Part shown: in pieces, positions 38,872-48,877 of the stretch
Layout of the letters: every line of letters starts with the position of its first letter
Position numbering within the stretch: position 1 is the first letter of the stretch
DNA from: Rahnella bruchi
GTDB lineage: Bacteria > Pseudomonadota > Gammaproteobacteria > Enterobacterales > Enterobacteriaceae
Assembly (NCBI RefSeq): GCF_003614975.1
Contig: NZ_QZWI01000003.1
Location: forward strand, 310,001 to 374,000
Length of the DNA: 64,000 nucleotides
Reading direction: 5' to 3'
Translations under genes and position numbers: made by a program
The notes under the pieces: generated by a model
Database searches by the model: none
Told to the model about the DNA's origin: nothing
What the model saw: only the letters and a program-made list of their open reading frames with translations

Positions 38872-39736
38872 GACTTTCCTCCCGTTCAAGACGGTCGTTA
38901 TGGCGTTTCAGACGCCATTGCAGGCCGCTTTTCAGAAACAGTGTGACAATTGCCATCAGGGTCAACAGTGCGGCGGCAGTAAACGCGCCAGCTGTGTTGT
39001 AGTCCTGATGCAGTAACTCAACTTGTAATGGCAGCGTGTAAGTTTCGCCGCGGATAGACCCGGAAACCACAGATACTGCGCCGAATTCGCCAATCGCACG
39101 GGCATTGGTCAGTACCACGCCGTACAGTAAAGCCCAGCGGATATTCGGTAACGTTACGCGACGGAACATCTGCCAGCCGGACGCACCGAGTAATACCGCA
39201 GCTTCATCTTCGTGGCTGCCCTGGCTCAACATCACCGGCACCAGCTCACGGATAACAAACGGACAGGTGACAAATACCGTCACCATCACCATGCCTGGCC
39301 AGGCGAACATGAACTGAATATTATGCGCATCCAGCCAGCCGCCAATCGGGCCGTTAGTGCCATAAAACAGCAGATACAAAAGGCCTGCCACAACCGGCGA
39401 AACCGCGAACGGGATATCGATAAGCGTCAGTAACAGCTGACGTCCCGGGAAATTGAAACGCGCCACCAGCCAGGCCAGCAGCGTGCCAAAAATCAGGTTC
39501 ACCGGCACGGTAATCAGCGCCATCAGCACCGTCAGCCAGATGGAATGCAACATGTCGGAATCAGACAGGTTCTTCCACACCGCCGCAATACCGTCGGAAA
39601 AGGCCAGTACAAAAATGCTGATCATCGGAATAACCAGCAACAGCACACAAATCAGTACACCAGTGCCGATAAGCGACCATTTCACCCAGTCAATACGCTG
39701 GCGTTTTTCCCCTGCAAAAGCCGGAGTATCAGACAT
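38861..39736 (-). CDS. cysW: sulfate/thiosulfate ABC permease CysW
   Basis: Inner-membrane permease subunit (291 residues, six helices). The BPD_transp_1 EAA-type loop is [24 protein letters not shown] near 173-196, which contacts CysA. Its start overlaps the cysU stop by one base, so the two are translationally coupled. Confidence 0.96.
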   Translation of the reverse strand: MSDTPAFAGEKRQRIDWVKWSLIGTGVLICVLLLVIPMISIFVLAFSDGIAAVWKNLSDSDMLHSIWLTVLMALITVPVNLIFGTLLAWLVARFNFPGRQLLLTLIDIPFAVSPVVAGLLYLLFYGTNGPIGGWLDAHNIQFMFAWPGMVMVTVFVTCPFVIRELVPVMLSQGSHEDEAAVLLGASGWQMFRRVTLPNIRWALLYGVVLTNARAIGEFGAVSVVSGSIRGETYTLPLQVELLHQDYNTAGAFTAAALLTLMAIVTLFLKSGLQWRLKRHNDRLEREESHEH

Positions 39737-40566
39737 TACTGGCCTCCCAGACGACGGCCATAACGGCTTTGTAAGGTGTTAATCGCAAACAGCAGCAGCA
39801 ACGAGGCGGCGAGAATAACCGATGCAATTGCGCTGGCTGCCGGGTAATCAAACTCCTGCAAGCGGATAAAAATCATCAGCGAGGTGACTTCAGTTTTCCA
39901 GGCAATGTTACCGGCAATGAAAATGACCGCGCCGAATTCGCCCAGGCTGCGGGTGAAGGACAACGCCGTTCCCGCCAGCAGTGAAGGCATCACTTCCGGC
40001 AACACCACGCGGCGAAAACTCTGCCAGCGCGAAGCACCCAGTGTTTCTGCCGCCTCCTCGTATTCCGGACCTAATTCTTCCAGCACCGGCTGCACGGTAC
40101 GCACCACAAAAGGGATACTGGTGAAGGCCATTGCCACTGCAATACCCAGCCAGGTGTAGGCGACTTTAATATCAAAATGCGCCAACCACTGACCGTAAAA
40201 ACCGGTGGTCGAAAACAGACCGGCCAGCGTCAGACCCGCAACCGCCGTCGGTAAAGCAAACGGCAAATCCATCAACCCGTCGATCAGGCTTTTACCCGGA
40301 AATTCATAACGGGTCAGGATCCACGCCATCAGCATGCCGAAGAAGCAGTTGAAAAGACTCGCCACGCCCGCCGCCAGCAGCGTGACTTTATACGCCGCGA
40401 CAACCTGACCGTTGGTGATCACATCCCAGTATTGCGCCAGCGTCATTTGTGACAACTGCATCACCAGTGCGCTCAGCGGCAACAACAGCACGAGACAGAC
40501 GAACAGCAGGCTGCTGCCAAGGCTCAGGGTGAATCCGGGTAATACGCGTTTGCTCGACAACAACAT
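39736..40566 (-). CDS. cysU: sulfate/thiosulfate ABC permease CysU (CysT)
   Basis: Second permease subunit (276 residues, six helices). The EAA-type loop is EYEEAAETLGASRWQSFRRVVLPEV near 167-191. The start overlaps the cysP stop by one base. With CysW it forms the membrane channel of the importer. Confidence 0.96.
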   Translation of the reverse strand: MLLSSKRVLPGFTLSLGSSLLFVCLVLLLPLSALVMQLSQMTLAQYWDVITNGQVVAAYKVTLLAAGVASLFNCFFGMLMAWILTRYEFPGKSLIDGLMDLPFALPTAVAGLTLAGLFSTTGFYGQWLAHFDIKVAYTWLGIAVAMAFTSIPFVVRTVQPVLEELGPEYEEAAETLGASRWQSFRRVVLPEVMPSLLAGTALSFTRSLGEFGAVIFIAGNIAWKTEVTSLMIFIRLQEFDYPAASAIASVILAASLLLLFAINTLQSRYGRRLGGQ

Positions 40567-41588
40567 TACTTGTGACCTTGCTCTAACAGTTTGTCCAGCT
40601 CACCGCCGGTACTGAAATGGGTTTCCATCACTTGTGGCCAGCCACCGTACTGATCTTCAACTTTGAACAATTGGGTATCCGGGAACTGCCCTTTCGCTGC
40701 CGCCATTGCCGTTTTGTCATACACACGGTAGTTAAAACTGGTAATGATTTTCTGCGCCTGCGGGCTCCACAAATAATTCAGGTAATCTTTTGCGGCTTTC
40801 TCTGTGCCATTTTTCTCGACGTTTTTGTCCACCCAAGCCACCGGGAATTCGGCCAGAATGTCCACCTTCGGAACAATCACTTCGTATTGATCGTCACCGT
40901 ACTGTTTGCGAATGTTGTTTACTTCCGATTCGAAGCTAATCAGCACATCACCCAGTCCGCGTTCCACAAAAGTGGTCGTCGCGCCACGGCCGCCGGTATC
41001 AAATACCTGCACGTTTTTCAGGAAACTTGCCATCTTCTCGCGTGTTTTCGTCTGTTTTTTATTGTCTTCCAGATTGAACGCGCCCCAGGCACCGAGGTAG
41101 GTATAACGACCATTGCCGGAGGTTTTTGGATTCGGGAACACCAGGCTTACGCCCGGACGCGCTAAATCGTCCCAGCTGTGAATATTCTTTGGATTGCCCT
41201 TGCGCACCAGAAACGCCATGGTGGAATAGAACGGCGAACTGTTGTTAGGCAGACGACTTTGCCAGTTGGCCGGGATCAGATTGCCGCGATCATGCAAAAT
41301 CTGCACATCGGTCACCTGATTGTAAGTCACCACATCCGCTTTCAGGCCTTGCAAAATCGCCAGCGCCTGCTTGGAAGACCCGGCATGTGACTGTTTGATA
41401 TCCAGTTTGTCGCCGTTGTTTTGATCGGCCCATTGTTTCTGGAATGGCGGATTCAGTGCAGCAAAAAGTTCACGGGACACATCATAAGAGCTATTAAGCA
41501 GTTCAGTCGCCGAAGCCGCTCCGCTGGCCAGCAACAATGCCGCCACGGAACCTTTCAGCACGCTGCCAGTAAATCCGAGTGTTTTCAT
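40566..41588 (-). CDS. cysP: periplasmic thiosulfate/sulfate-binding protein CysP
   Basis: Substrate-binding protein (340 residues) with a signal peptide cut near residue 26 (ASGAASA). The mature protein starts with [20 protein letters not shown], the family's sulfate-pocket start, and has [13 protein letters not shown] near 68 and [15 protein letters not shown] near 155, which contact the ligand. It is first in cysPUWA. CysP and Sbp are similar; position in the operon supports CysP. Confidence 0.94.
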   Translation of the reverse strand: MKTLGFTGSVLKGSVAALLLASGAASATELLNSSYDVSRELFAALNPPFQKQWADQNNGDKLDIKQSHAGSSKQALAILQGLKADVVTYNQVTDVQILHDRGNLIPANWQSRLPNNSSPFYSTMAFLVRKGNPKNIHSWDDLARPGVSLVFPNPKTSGNGRYTYLGAWGAFNLEDNKKQTKTREKMASFLKNVQVFDTGGRGATTTFVERGLGDVLISFESEVNNIRKQYGDDQYEVIVPKVDILAEFPVAWVDKNVEKNGTEKAAKDYLNYLWSPQAQKIITSFNYRVYDKTAMAAAKGQFPDTQLFKVEDQYGGWPQVMETHFSTGGELDKLLEQGHK

Positions 41589-41799
41589 GCTTAGCCTTAG
41601 GTGAGTGAACCGATATGCGACGCTGATAAATGCCGCTCAATATTACACAGTGTATTTATAACTGAGGCTCAGGCTGTAACGGTTTTATATACCATTTGGT
41701 GATTTTCAAGCATGAAAAGCTATAAGGCATTAACAACTGAAGGGGGAATTGCAGAAAGGAGAGAGGCAGCGCGTCCGAGAATGAACGCGCTAAAGAAAC

Positions 41800-42699
41800 C
41801 TATAGTGCTAAAAGGCGGGTCAGCGAAGGGGCGAAATAATAGCTGCCGGTCACCGGACGGGTGAAGCGCAGCATGGCATCACGTTTGCCATCAAGATCGC
41901 CAAACATGCTCAGCAGTTGTTTCTCAATGTTCCACAAACGGGCGCAATAGCTGATAAAATATAAACCGTGCTCACCACTGGCTGTGCCATAAGGCAGGCT
42001 CTGGCGCAGAATTTTCAGGCCTTTGCCGTCTTCTTTCAGATCTACGCGGCTGACGTGAGACGTGTCCGGACGGGTTTCTGAATCCAGTTCTTCATCGGTG
42101 TCTTTCGTACGGCCAATGACTTCTTCCTGCTGTTGCACGGAGAAGCGTTCCCATTGCACCAGATTATGTTTCCAGCGCTGAACCATCACGTAACTGCCAC
42201 CGGCATCGACGCTACCTTCAGGAATAATTGCTACCTGAGCACGCGCTTCGGCTTTCGGGTTTTCAGTACCGTCAACGAAACCGCTCAGGTCACGTTCTTC
42301 GATCGCACGGAAACCGTGAGTTTCTTCTTCAACCACAATCGAACTGCCGAACGCTTTCAGAGCCGCCTGTGCCAGCGCAAAATTCACGTCATGACGCAGG
42401 GACTGAATATGCAGCAGCATATCGCGCTGCGTTGCAGGTGCCAGACCTTTGCCCAATGGCTCGAAAGATTTCAGTTCATCCGCGCCCTGATTGCCGGATA
42501 AATCACGCCACACATCATTGCCAAAGGCCACGACCGCACCAAGATGTTCGGTAGGAAATTTTTTCTGCATGTCTTCCAGTACGGCCAAAAATGCACGGCA
42601 GCCCTGCCGGAGCGCATCCAGGTCACCCTGAGCTTTCGCTTCAATGTAAATCGCGAAACGGCAATGTTCGGGCAAAATGCCGCTCTGAACCTGAGTCAT
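41800..42699 (-). CDS. yfeX: Dyp-type peroxidase YfeX
   Basis: Cytoplasmic heme peroxidase of the dye-decolourising family (299 residues, E. coli 299). The distal motif is GFVDGTENP with D143, and the proximal heme ligand is H215 in DTSHVSRVD. YfeX oxidises porphyrinogens and has been proposed to release iron from heme, which is disputed. An aggatgag ribosome binding site precedes the start. It lies next to yfeY as in E. coli. Confidence 0.95.
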   Translation of the reverse strand: MTQVQSGILPEHCRFAIYIEAKAQGDLDALRQGCRAFLAVLEDMQKKFPTEHLGAVVAFGNDVWRDLSGNQGADELKSFEPLGKGLAPATQRDMLLHIQSLRHDVNFALAQAALKAFGSSIVVEEETHGFRAIEERDLSGFVDGTENPKAEARAQVAIIPEGSVDAGGSYVMVQRWKHNLVQWERFSVQQQEEVIGRTKDTDEELDSETRPDTSHVSRVDLKEDGKGLKILRQSLPYGTASGEHGLYFISYCARLWNIEKQLLSMFGDLDGKRDAMLRFTRPVTGSYYFAPSLTRLLAL

Positions 42700-42750
42700 C
42701 TTCTCATCCTCGTTAATTTGACCGGCGACATCATACCGGATGTCAATAAA

Positions 42751-42776
42751 AATGCCTTGCGCGAAGGCAAGGCATT
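42751..42776 (-). terminator. intrinsic terminator of yfeY
   Basis: Perfect ten-base stem aatgccttgc/gcaaggcatt with gcgaag loop. On the minus strand it is followed by a T-rich tract. Confidence 0.88.
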
Positions 42777-42804
42777 GAGGATTTTGTCAGCAGGAAAGCG
42801 GCTT

Positions 42805-43434
42805 TTATTGAGCGGCTGAAGTCTGAACCGGATTAGCCCGCCAGATAATTTTGCTCACCTTCCAGTCTTTCAGGGCATCATCGGAAGGCATCAGCGATTC
42901 CGGTCCATGCCAGATCCCGCTGAAGACATACGTCACATGAGCACTTTGCGGCGCTTTACACTCAACGTTCTGCGCGTCATCACCCTCGCCTTTCACGCAT
43001 ACATCAAAAGCTTTGCTGTAAAGGCTGCTGAATGGCGTGCCGATTTTGACGCCCCATTGGCTTTCAACTTTAGGATCCACCACATCAACGCGCTGGACGT
43101 TGCCTTTCGGCTCACCGCTGATGGACATTTTCACGTCTTTGCCATCCATCGCCTGGAAGAAGCTCAGCATTTTTCCGTCGCTCATCGACATACCGCTGCG
43201 CAGCGTATAATCGCCGTCCAGTGCATCTTTGATGGCGTCTTCAGTCAGCGGCGTACTGGCCGTGATGCCGCCGACGCCTTTATCGCTGACCGTGACACTG
43301 CTGCCAAACCAGTTAAGCGGATTCATGCTCGACCAGGACACGCTCGGCCACGACATGTGTGACATCGACGAACAGCCAGTCAGGATCAGTGGCAGCACCA
43401 GCAACAGAGGGCGAACCCGCAAGCGAACAGTCAT
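42805..43434 (-). CDS. yfeY: sigma-E-regulated lipoprotein YfeY
   Basis: An envelope lipoprotein of DUF1131 type (209 residues). The lipobox LILTGC places the lipidated cysteine at C21 after a basic start (MTVRLRVRP). The region around 80-150 with VGGITASTPLTEDAIKDALDG is family-specific. ATG 43434 with an AAGGAG ribosome binding site is chosen over an open frame 25 codons longer. E. coli yfeY is an RpoE target, and a matching promoter lies upstream here. Function unknown. Confidence 0.9.
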   Translation of the reverse strand: MTVRLRVRPLLLVLPLILTGCSSMSHMSWPSVSWSSMNPLNWFGSSVTVSDKGVGGITASTPLTEDAIKDALDGDYTLRSGMSMSDGKMLSFFQAMDGKDVKMSISGEPKGNVQRVDVVDPKVESQWGVKIGTPFSSLYSKAFDVCVKGEGDDAQNVECKAPQSAHVTYVFSGIWHGPESLMPSDDALKDWKVSKIIWRANPVQTSAAQ

Positions 43435-43530
43435 TCCGTACTCCTTTTCTGCCCGTTCCCGTTGGCCGGCGCGGCCTGGCGGACAAACCGACAGTGAATT
43501 AATCATCAAAACATTATTGTTAAGCGCCAG

Positions 43531-43559
43531 TTCGAGTGCTTTTCCGGCAAAAAAGTTCA
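43531..43559 (-). promoter_or_regulatory. candidate sigma-E promoter of yfeY
   Basis: On the minus strand TGAACTT, 17 bases, then TCGAA, near the sigma-E consensus GGAACTT-N16/17-TCAAA. It lies about 95 bases before the yfeY start. Confidence 0.5.
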
Positions 43560-43578
43560 GCCCCTGGGGGAATAAGCT

Positions 43579-44022
43579 TCAGGCCAGACGGTGTGAGGCA
43601 TCAAAACAGGCGCGCAAACGGCGGCTGAGCAACCAGTAGGCCAGCGCGGCAGCGTCCAGTAAGGCCAGCACGATATCCACGCCAGAAATCATGTCAGTAC
43701 TTTGCCACAATCCCAATCCCTGCAAAGCAAAAGTGACAAACATCCCGGCAAGCAGCAACCAGTACCCGGCCTGCCAGATGCGCGGCCAGACATGACGACG
43801 ACCACTGAGCAGAAACACCAGCGCTGGCGGCAGCCCCAGCAACATCCCGGACCAGAAACTTTGCTGATCGGGATAAAACAACGTCAGCAAATCACTCCCC
43901 TGCTGGCGGGAGGCACCCGCCATCACAAACAACAGCCAGGTTCGTGCCTGCAAAATTAAAATCGTCCAGAACCACAGCGGCAATCGCAACATACCGTGGT
44001 CGTTATAGTCATCCGGGTTCAT
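43579..44022 (-). CDS. yfeZ: inner-membrane protein YfeZ (DUF2919)
   Basis: A small four-helix membrane protein (147 residues, E. coli 151). The N-terminus MNPDDYNDHGMLRLPLWFW matches the DUF2919 start with D-G-L-P then a first helix. It is upstream of yfeY on the same strand, as in E. coli. ATG 44022 is chosen since the 20 residues before it are not family-like; aggaacg lies upstream. Function unknown. Confidence 0.85.
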   Translation of the reverse strand: MNPDDYNDHGMLRLPLWFWTILILQARTWLLFVMAGASRQQGSDLLTLFYPDQQSFWSGMLLGLPPALVFLLSGRRHVWPRIWQAGYWLLLAGMFVTFALQGLGLWQSTDMISGVDIVLALLDAAALAYWLLSRRLRACFDASHRLA

Positions 44023-44109
44023 AAAAAGAACAACGTTCCTGCAAATAAGGTGAAATTTAACAATCCTTAAGGACATGCCCAAAATAATTTGAAGTATGCC
44101 GGGTATGCG

Positions 44110-44126
44110 CTTAAGAAACTGTTAAG
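44110..44126 (+). promoter_or_regulatory. PmrA/QseB-like direct repeat upstream of the ygiW-like gene
   Basis: CTTAAG (44110-44115) and GTTAAG (44121-44126) are in direct repeat with an 11-base period. This resembles the PmrA (BasR) and QseB half-site pattern. A hairpin gacatc/gatgtc (44160-44177) follows. Confidence 0.55.
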
Positions 44127-44222
44127 AACAGTCTGCTTTAATGGTCTCCAGCACGGCAAGACATCTTAAACGATGTCATAGTTGCCGGTACTCTGGAAAC
44201 GTAATATTAAGGAAGACCTATT

Positions 44223-44624
44223 ATGATGAAGAAGATCACTCTGGCAACCCTCATCGCACTTTGTTCAGCGACAGCCTTTGCCCAACAGACTGGCGGCTTT
44301 AATGGCCCTTCAGCTCAGGAGACGCAAGCCCAGCCGGCAGAACAAGGCGGCTTCACCGGTACCACCGCCCTGAGTACTGTGAAAGATGCGCAGACGATGA
44401 AAGACGATCAATGGATCATGCTGGAAGGCTACCTGGATCAGCGTATCGACCATGATAAATACATTTTCCGCGATAATACCGGCACCCTGAATGTGGAAAT
44501 TGACGGTAAACGCTGGCAGGGGCAGAACGTCTCGCCAAAAGATAAAATCCGCATTGAAGGTAAAGTCGATAAAGACTGGAACTCTGTGGAAGTGGACGTG
44601 AAGAGCGTCAAAATCATCAAGTGA
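44223..44624 (+). CDS. ygiW: periplasmic BOF/OB-fold protein, YgiW-like
   Basis: A secreted protein (133 residues): signal peptide residues 1-21 ending FAQ, a Gly-Phe-rich linker (GGFNGPSAQ, GGFTGTT), then the bacterial OB fold (about 50-133) with DKYIFRDNTGTLNVEIDGKRW (as DKYIF...VEIDGKRW) and VDKDWNSVEVDVK. This closely matches E. coli YgiW, linked to stress tolerance. In E. coli ygiW precedes qseBC; here no such pair follows and it lies between yfeZ and ypeA. A paralogue such as YdeI/OmdA is the alternative. Confidence 0.85.
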   Translation: MMKKITLATLIALCSATAFAQQTGGFNGPSAQETQAQPAEQGGFTGTTALSTVKDAQTMKDDQWIMLEGYLDQRIDHDKYIFRDNTGTLNVEIDGKRWQGQNVSPKDKIRIEGKVDKDWNSVEVDVKSVKIIK

Positions 44625-44632
44625 TCGATGAT

Positions 44633-44672
44633 AAAAAAGCCCCGACAGAAGTGATTCCGCCGGGGCTTTTTA
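44633..44672. terminator. terminator between the ygiW-like gene and ypeA
   Basis: Stem aagccccg/cggggctt with a 16-base loop, A and T runs on both sides. It serves convergent transcripts. Confidence 0.85.
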
Positions 44673-44695
44673 TTCACTGAAAAACAACGGGTATA

Positions 44696-45121
44696 TCAGT
44701 ATTCCTGATCTTCGATCAGACGTTTGCCGAGCAGCAAAGTATCCGATATTTCATAGCCCAGCTTTTCGTACATGCTGACAACCGCGTCATTTTCTGCACG
44801 CACCATTAAATTCATTTTCGGACAACCGCGGGCAATCAGTTTTTTCTCCAGCCGGTTGACCAGCGCGTTTGCGATGCCACGTCCGCGATAATCCGGATGT
44901 ACTCCGAGATAATTCGCTGAGCCGCGATGACCGTCGTAGCCACCCATCAGGGTGCCCACAACTTCGCCACCCACTTCTGCCACCAGAAAAAACTCAGGGC
45001 TGTGATTAGTTTTACGTTCAATATCCAGCTCAGGATCGTTCCACGGACGCAGCAGATCGCAACGCTCCCATAAGGTCAGTACTTCTTCGAAATCTTCTTG
45101 ACGGTATACGCGAATTTCCAT
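44696..45121 (-). CDS. ypeA: GNAT acetyltransferase YpeA
   Basis: A 141-residue GCN5-related N-acetyltransferase. The acetyl-CoA-binding motif is [19 protein letters not shown] near 75-93, after the motif [11 protein letters not shown]. It is very like E. coli YpeA in length and sequence ([20 protein letters not shown]). A GTG just before the chosen ATG is possible. The acetylated substrate is unknown. Divergent from amiA as in E. coli. Confidence 0.93.
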   Translation of the reverse strand: MEIRVYRQEDFEEVLTLWERCDLLRPWNDPELDIERKTNHSPEFFLVAEVGGEVVGTLMGGYDGHRGSANYLGVHPDYRGRGIANALVNRLEKKLIARGCPKMNLMVRAENDAVVSMYEKLGYEISDTLLLGKRLIEDQEY

Positions 45122-45397
45122 CACTGTTCGCCGCTGTTAATAGGGGTTTAATTAATTATCGCGTGATCTGTTTGATACGCAACATCAAAATCACAGATTG
45201 TCTGCTTTATAAACGAATTCAAACCGCAAATACAACGCCTGAAGAAGATATTCCCGCCTTCTCAACGGAGATTTATTCGGCTCTGACTTCATCCGCGACA
45301 CAATATTCATAAAAAGTAATAGTTCTCAGATCGAAACTATAAAAAAGATACTCTATAACATAGAGCATTCTGCCTTTTTTCTGACGGTAACGGACTG

Positions 45398-46282
45398 ATG
45401 TTAAACCCCCTGAACAAATTTCTGCATTTCCAGCCGCTTCCTGCTGCCGCAACACGTCGCCAGTTACTGCTTTCCGGACTCGGTTTAGCGATCGCCGCTT
45501 TTGGTTCGCGCTCTGCCAGTGCGGCACAGCAGGAACACATCACGAAATCAGCCCCGGCCCCAAAGCCACCGGGCGCGAAGAAACTGGTGATGATCGACCC
45601 CGGCCACGGTGGCATTGATTCCGGCGCCGTTGGTCACGAAGGTTCGGAAGAAAAACACGTGGTGCTGGAAATCGCCAACTATGTGCGTGAGATTTTAGGC
45701 GAGCAAAGCCATATTGAAGTCAAACTAACCCGCGACTCCGACCATTTTATTCCGCTCTATCAGCGTGTTGAACTGGCACACCAGCATCAGGCTGACCTGT
45801 TCGTTTCCATTCACGCCGATGGTTACACCAGCCCGACGGCTTCCGGTGCTTCAGTTTTTGCACTATCCAACCGTGGAGCCAGCAGCGCCATGGCGCGTTA
45901 TATGTCGAAAAAAGAAAACGACGCCGATCTGGTCGCTGGGGCGAAATACGCCAAAGAAGACAACAATTATCTGCAACAGGTACTGTTTGATCTGGTGCAG
46001 ACCGACACCATAAAAAACAGCCTGACGCTGGGACATCACGTGCTCGACAGGATCCGCCCTATCCATCATCTGCACAGCCAGCAAACTGAGCAGGCAGCAT
46101 TTGCCGTTCTGAAATCACCGTCAATCCCGTCGATTCTGGTGGAAACCTCCTTTATCACTAATCATCAGGAAGAACAGCTGCTCAGCACCACGGCGTTCCG
46201 TCGTGAAATTGCGCAGGCAATCTCGCAGGGGATTGTGAACTTTTTCAGTTATTTCGACGCCAACGAGCGTAAGCCCCGGTAA
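45398..46282 (+). CDS. amiA: N-acetylmuramoyl-L-alanine amidase AmiA
   Basis: Periplasmic zinc amidase that cuts septal peptidoglycan to separate daughter cells (294 residues, E. coli 289). It is exported folded by Tat: the twin arginines R20-R21 sit in TRRQLLLSG before a hydrophobic stretch ending SASA. Amidase_3 zinc and catalytic motifs are IDPGHGGIDSG near 64-74, an E in GSEEKHVVLE, FVSIHADGY near 135, and SILVETSFITN near 246. The EnvC-regulated helix region is present. Confidence 0.95.
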   Translation: MLNPLNKFLHFQPLPAAATRRQLLLSGLGLAIAAFGSRSASAAQQEHITKSAPAPKPPGAKKLVMIDPGHGGIDSGAVGHEGSEEKHVVLEIANYVREILGEQSHIEVKLTRDSDHFIPLYQRVELAHQHQADLFVSIHADGYTSPTASGASVFALSNRGASSAMARYMSKKENDADLVAGAKYAKEDNNYLQQVLFDLVQTDTIKNSLTLGHHVLDRIRPIHHLHSQQTEQAAFAVLKSPSIPSILVETSFITNHQEEQLLSTTAFRREIAQAISQGIVNFFSYFDANERKPR

Positions 46283-46313
46283 CCTCCTCCCGACACCAAA
46301 AGCAGCCGCCTTT

Positions 46314-46342
46314 GGTGACCCGCAGGCTTTTGGGTATATAAT
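46314..46342 (+). promoter_or_regulatory. hemF promoter
   Basis: A perfect TATAAT (46337-46342) lies 17 bases after a weak -35 (GGTGAC). The predicted RNA starts near 46349, about 68 bases upstream of the hemF start. Confidence 0.55.
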
Positions 46343-46360
46343 ACCGTCCACATTTCTATC

Positions 46361-46385
46361 ATTCAGCGCCCGCAAGGCGCTGAAT
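46361..46385 (+). promoter_or_regulatory. hairpin in the hemF 5' leader
   Basis: A perfect ten-base stem attcagcgcc/ggcgctgaat with five-base cgcaa loop, followed by gtctttt. It lies inside the predicted leader, 31 bases before the start codon, so it could be an attenuator or stabilise the mRNA. Confidence 0.6.
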
Positions 46386-46413
46386 GTCTTTTCAGTCAAC
46401 GTCTGCGAGTTAG

Positions 46414-47366
<953 letters not shown>

Positions 47367-47367
<1 letters not shown>

Positions 47368-47816
47368 TGCAAATCTGGGTTGATGCCGACGCCTGTCCGA
47401 ATGTGATCAAGGAAGTGCTGTTCCGCGCCGCTGAACGCACCGGCATGATGGTGACGCTGGTGGCTAACCAAATCATCCGCACACCGCCGTCGAAATTCCT
47501 GCGTACTTTACGCGTTGAGGCGGGCTTTGACGTCGCGGATAACGAAATCGTAAAACGCACCGAACCGGGCGATCTGGTGATCACCGCTGATATTCCTCTC
47601 GCGGCGGAAGTGATTGAAAAAGGCGGTGTAGCGCTTAACCCTCGCGGCGAGCGTTACACCACTGAAACCATCAAAGAGCGCCTGAATATGCGTGATTTTA
47701 TGGACACCATGCGCGCCAGCGGCGTGCAGACCGGTGGGCCGCCTGCGCTTAATCAGCGTGACCGCCAGCAATTTGCCAATGAACTGGATAAATGGTTACA
47801 GCAGACTAAACGCTAA
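47367..47816 (+). CDS. DUF188 / YaiI-YqxD family protein
   Basis: A 149-residue cytoplasmic protein of the UPF0178 (PIN-like, NYN) family. It starts [18 protein letters not shown], with the conserved acidic residues and Cys, and has [15 protein letters not shown] near 70 and [22 protein letters not shown] near 91, also family hallmarks. The role is unknown; the fold suggests nuclease ancestry. The ATG overlaps the hemF stop by one base, so the pair is coupled. Confidence 0.9.
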
Positions 47817-47870
47817 ATCCAGTCAGGCGGCCAAAACCGAAGTACCACTACATAATTAAAGGAATAAGAA

Positions 47871-48818
47871 ATGGTCAAAAAGATCATCCTTGATTGCGAT
47901 CCGGGGCACGACGATGCTATCGCGATGTTACTGGCTCACGGTAACCCCGAAATCGAGCTGCTGGCCGTCACTACGGTGGTCGGCAATCAGACGCTGGAGA
48001 AAGTCACCCGCAACGCGCTGGCGGTCGCACGCGTGATTAATCTCACCGGTGTGCCGTTTGCCGCAGGAGCAACGCGTCCACTGGTACGTCAGATAGAAGT
48101 CGCTGACGAAATCCATGGTGAATCCGGCCTCGACGGTCCGGTGCTGCCGGAAGCTGCCATCTCACTGGAGCCGGTTCACGCCATCGATCTGATCATTGAT
48201 TTGATCATGTCGCACCCGCCAAAAACCATCACCCTGGTGCCCACCGGCGGGCTGACCAATATTGCGATGGCGGTACGTAAAGAGCCACGCATTGCCGATC
48301 GCGTGAAAGAAGTGGTGCTGATGGGCGGCGGTTATCATGTGGGTAACTGGAGCGCGGTCGCAGAATTCAATATCAAGATAGATCCGGAAGCGGCCCATAT
48401 CGTCTTCAACGAAAAATGGCCTCTGACGATGGTCGGGCTCGATCTTACCCATCAGGCACTTGCCACGCCGGAAGTTGCCGCGCGCATCGCTGCAGTCGGC
48501 ACGCAGCCCGCCAAATTTGTCGGCGAGTTACTCGATTTCTTCGGCCTGAGCTATAAAGATCGCCAGGGCTTTGATGCTCCGCCAGTTCACGATCCGTGCG
48601 CCGTGGCCTATGTTATTGATCCGAAAGTAATGACGGTTCAAAGAGTGCCGGTGGATATTGAGCTGACCGGTACGCTGACACTGGGTATGACGGTCGCCGA
48701 TTTCCGTGCCCCGCCGCCAGCGGATTGCCATACTCAAGTCGCGGTAAAACTCGATCATCAGCGTTTCTGGGATCTGATTGTTGATGCGCTGGAGCGCATC
48801 GGCGAAGTGAAATACTGA
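47871..48818 (+). CDS. nucleoside hydrolase (RihA/RihB-like)
   Basis: Inosine-uridine-preferring nucleoside hydrolase (315 residues) that splits ribonucleosides into base and ribose. The calcium-binding, catalytic motif DCDPGHDDAIAML is at residues 8-20, with AEFNIKIDPEAA near 164-175 and HDPCAVAYVIDP near 240, where the catalytic His lies. It resembles RihA and RihB equally by eye, so the gene name is left open. A terminator follows. Confidence 0.88.
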   Translation: MVKKIILDCDPGHDDAIAMLLAHGNPEIELLAVTTVVGNQTLEKVTRNALAVARVINLTGVPFAAGATRPLVRQIEVADEIHGESGLDGPVLPEAAISLEPVHAIDLIIDLIMSHPPKTITLVPTGGLTNIAMAVRKEPRIADRVKEVVLMGGGYHVGNWSAVAEFNIKIDPEAAHIVFNEKWPLTMVGLDLTHQALATPEVAARIAAVGTQPAKFVGELLDFFGLSYKDRQGFDAPPVHDPCAVAYVIDPKVMTVQRVPVDIELTGTLTLGMTVADFRAPPPADCHTQVAVKLDHQRFWDLIVDALERIGEVKY

Positions 48819-48831
48819 GACGGATATTTAA

Positions 48832-48857
48832 AAAGGGCGCCCGTTGCGGCGCCCTTT
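48832..48857. terminator. terminator between the nucleoside hydrolase gene and maeB
   Basis: Perfect ten-base stem aaagggcgcc/ggcgcccttt with six-base loop, between convergent genes. Confidence 0.88.
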
Positions 48858-48877
48858 CCAGATTTAAAGAAGCAGAT

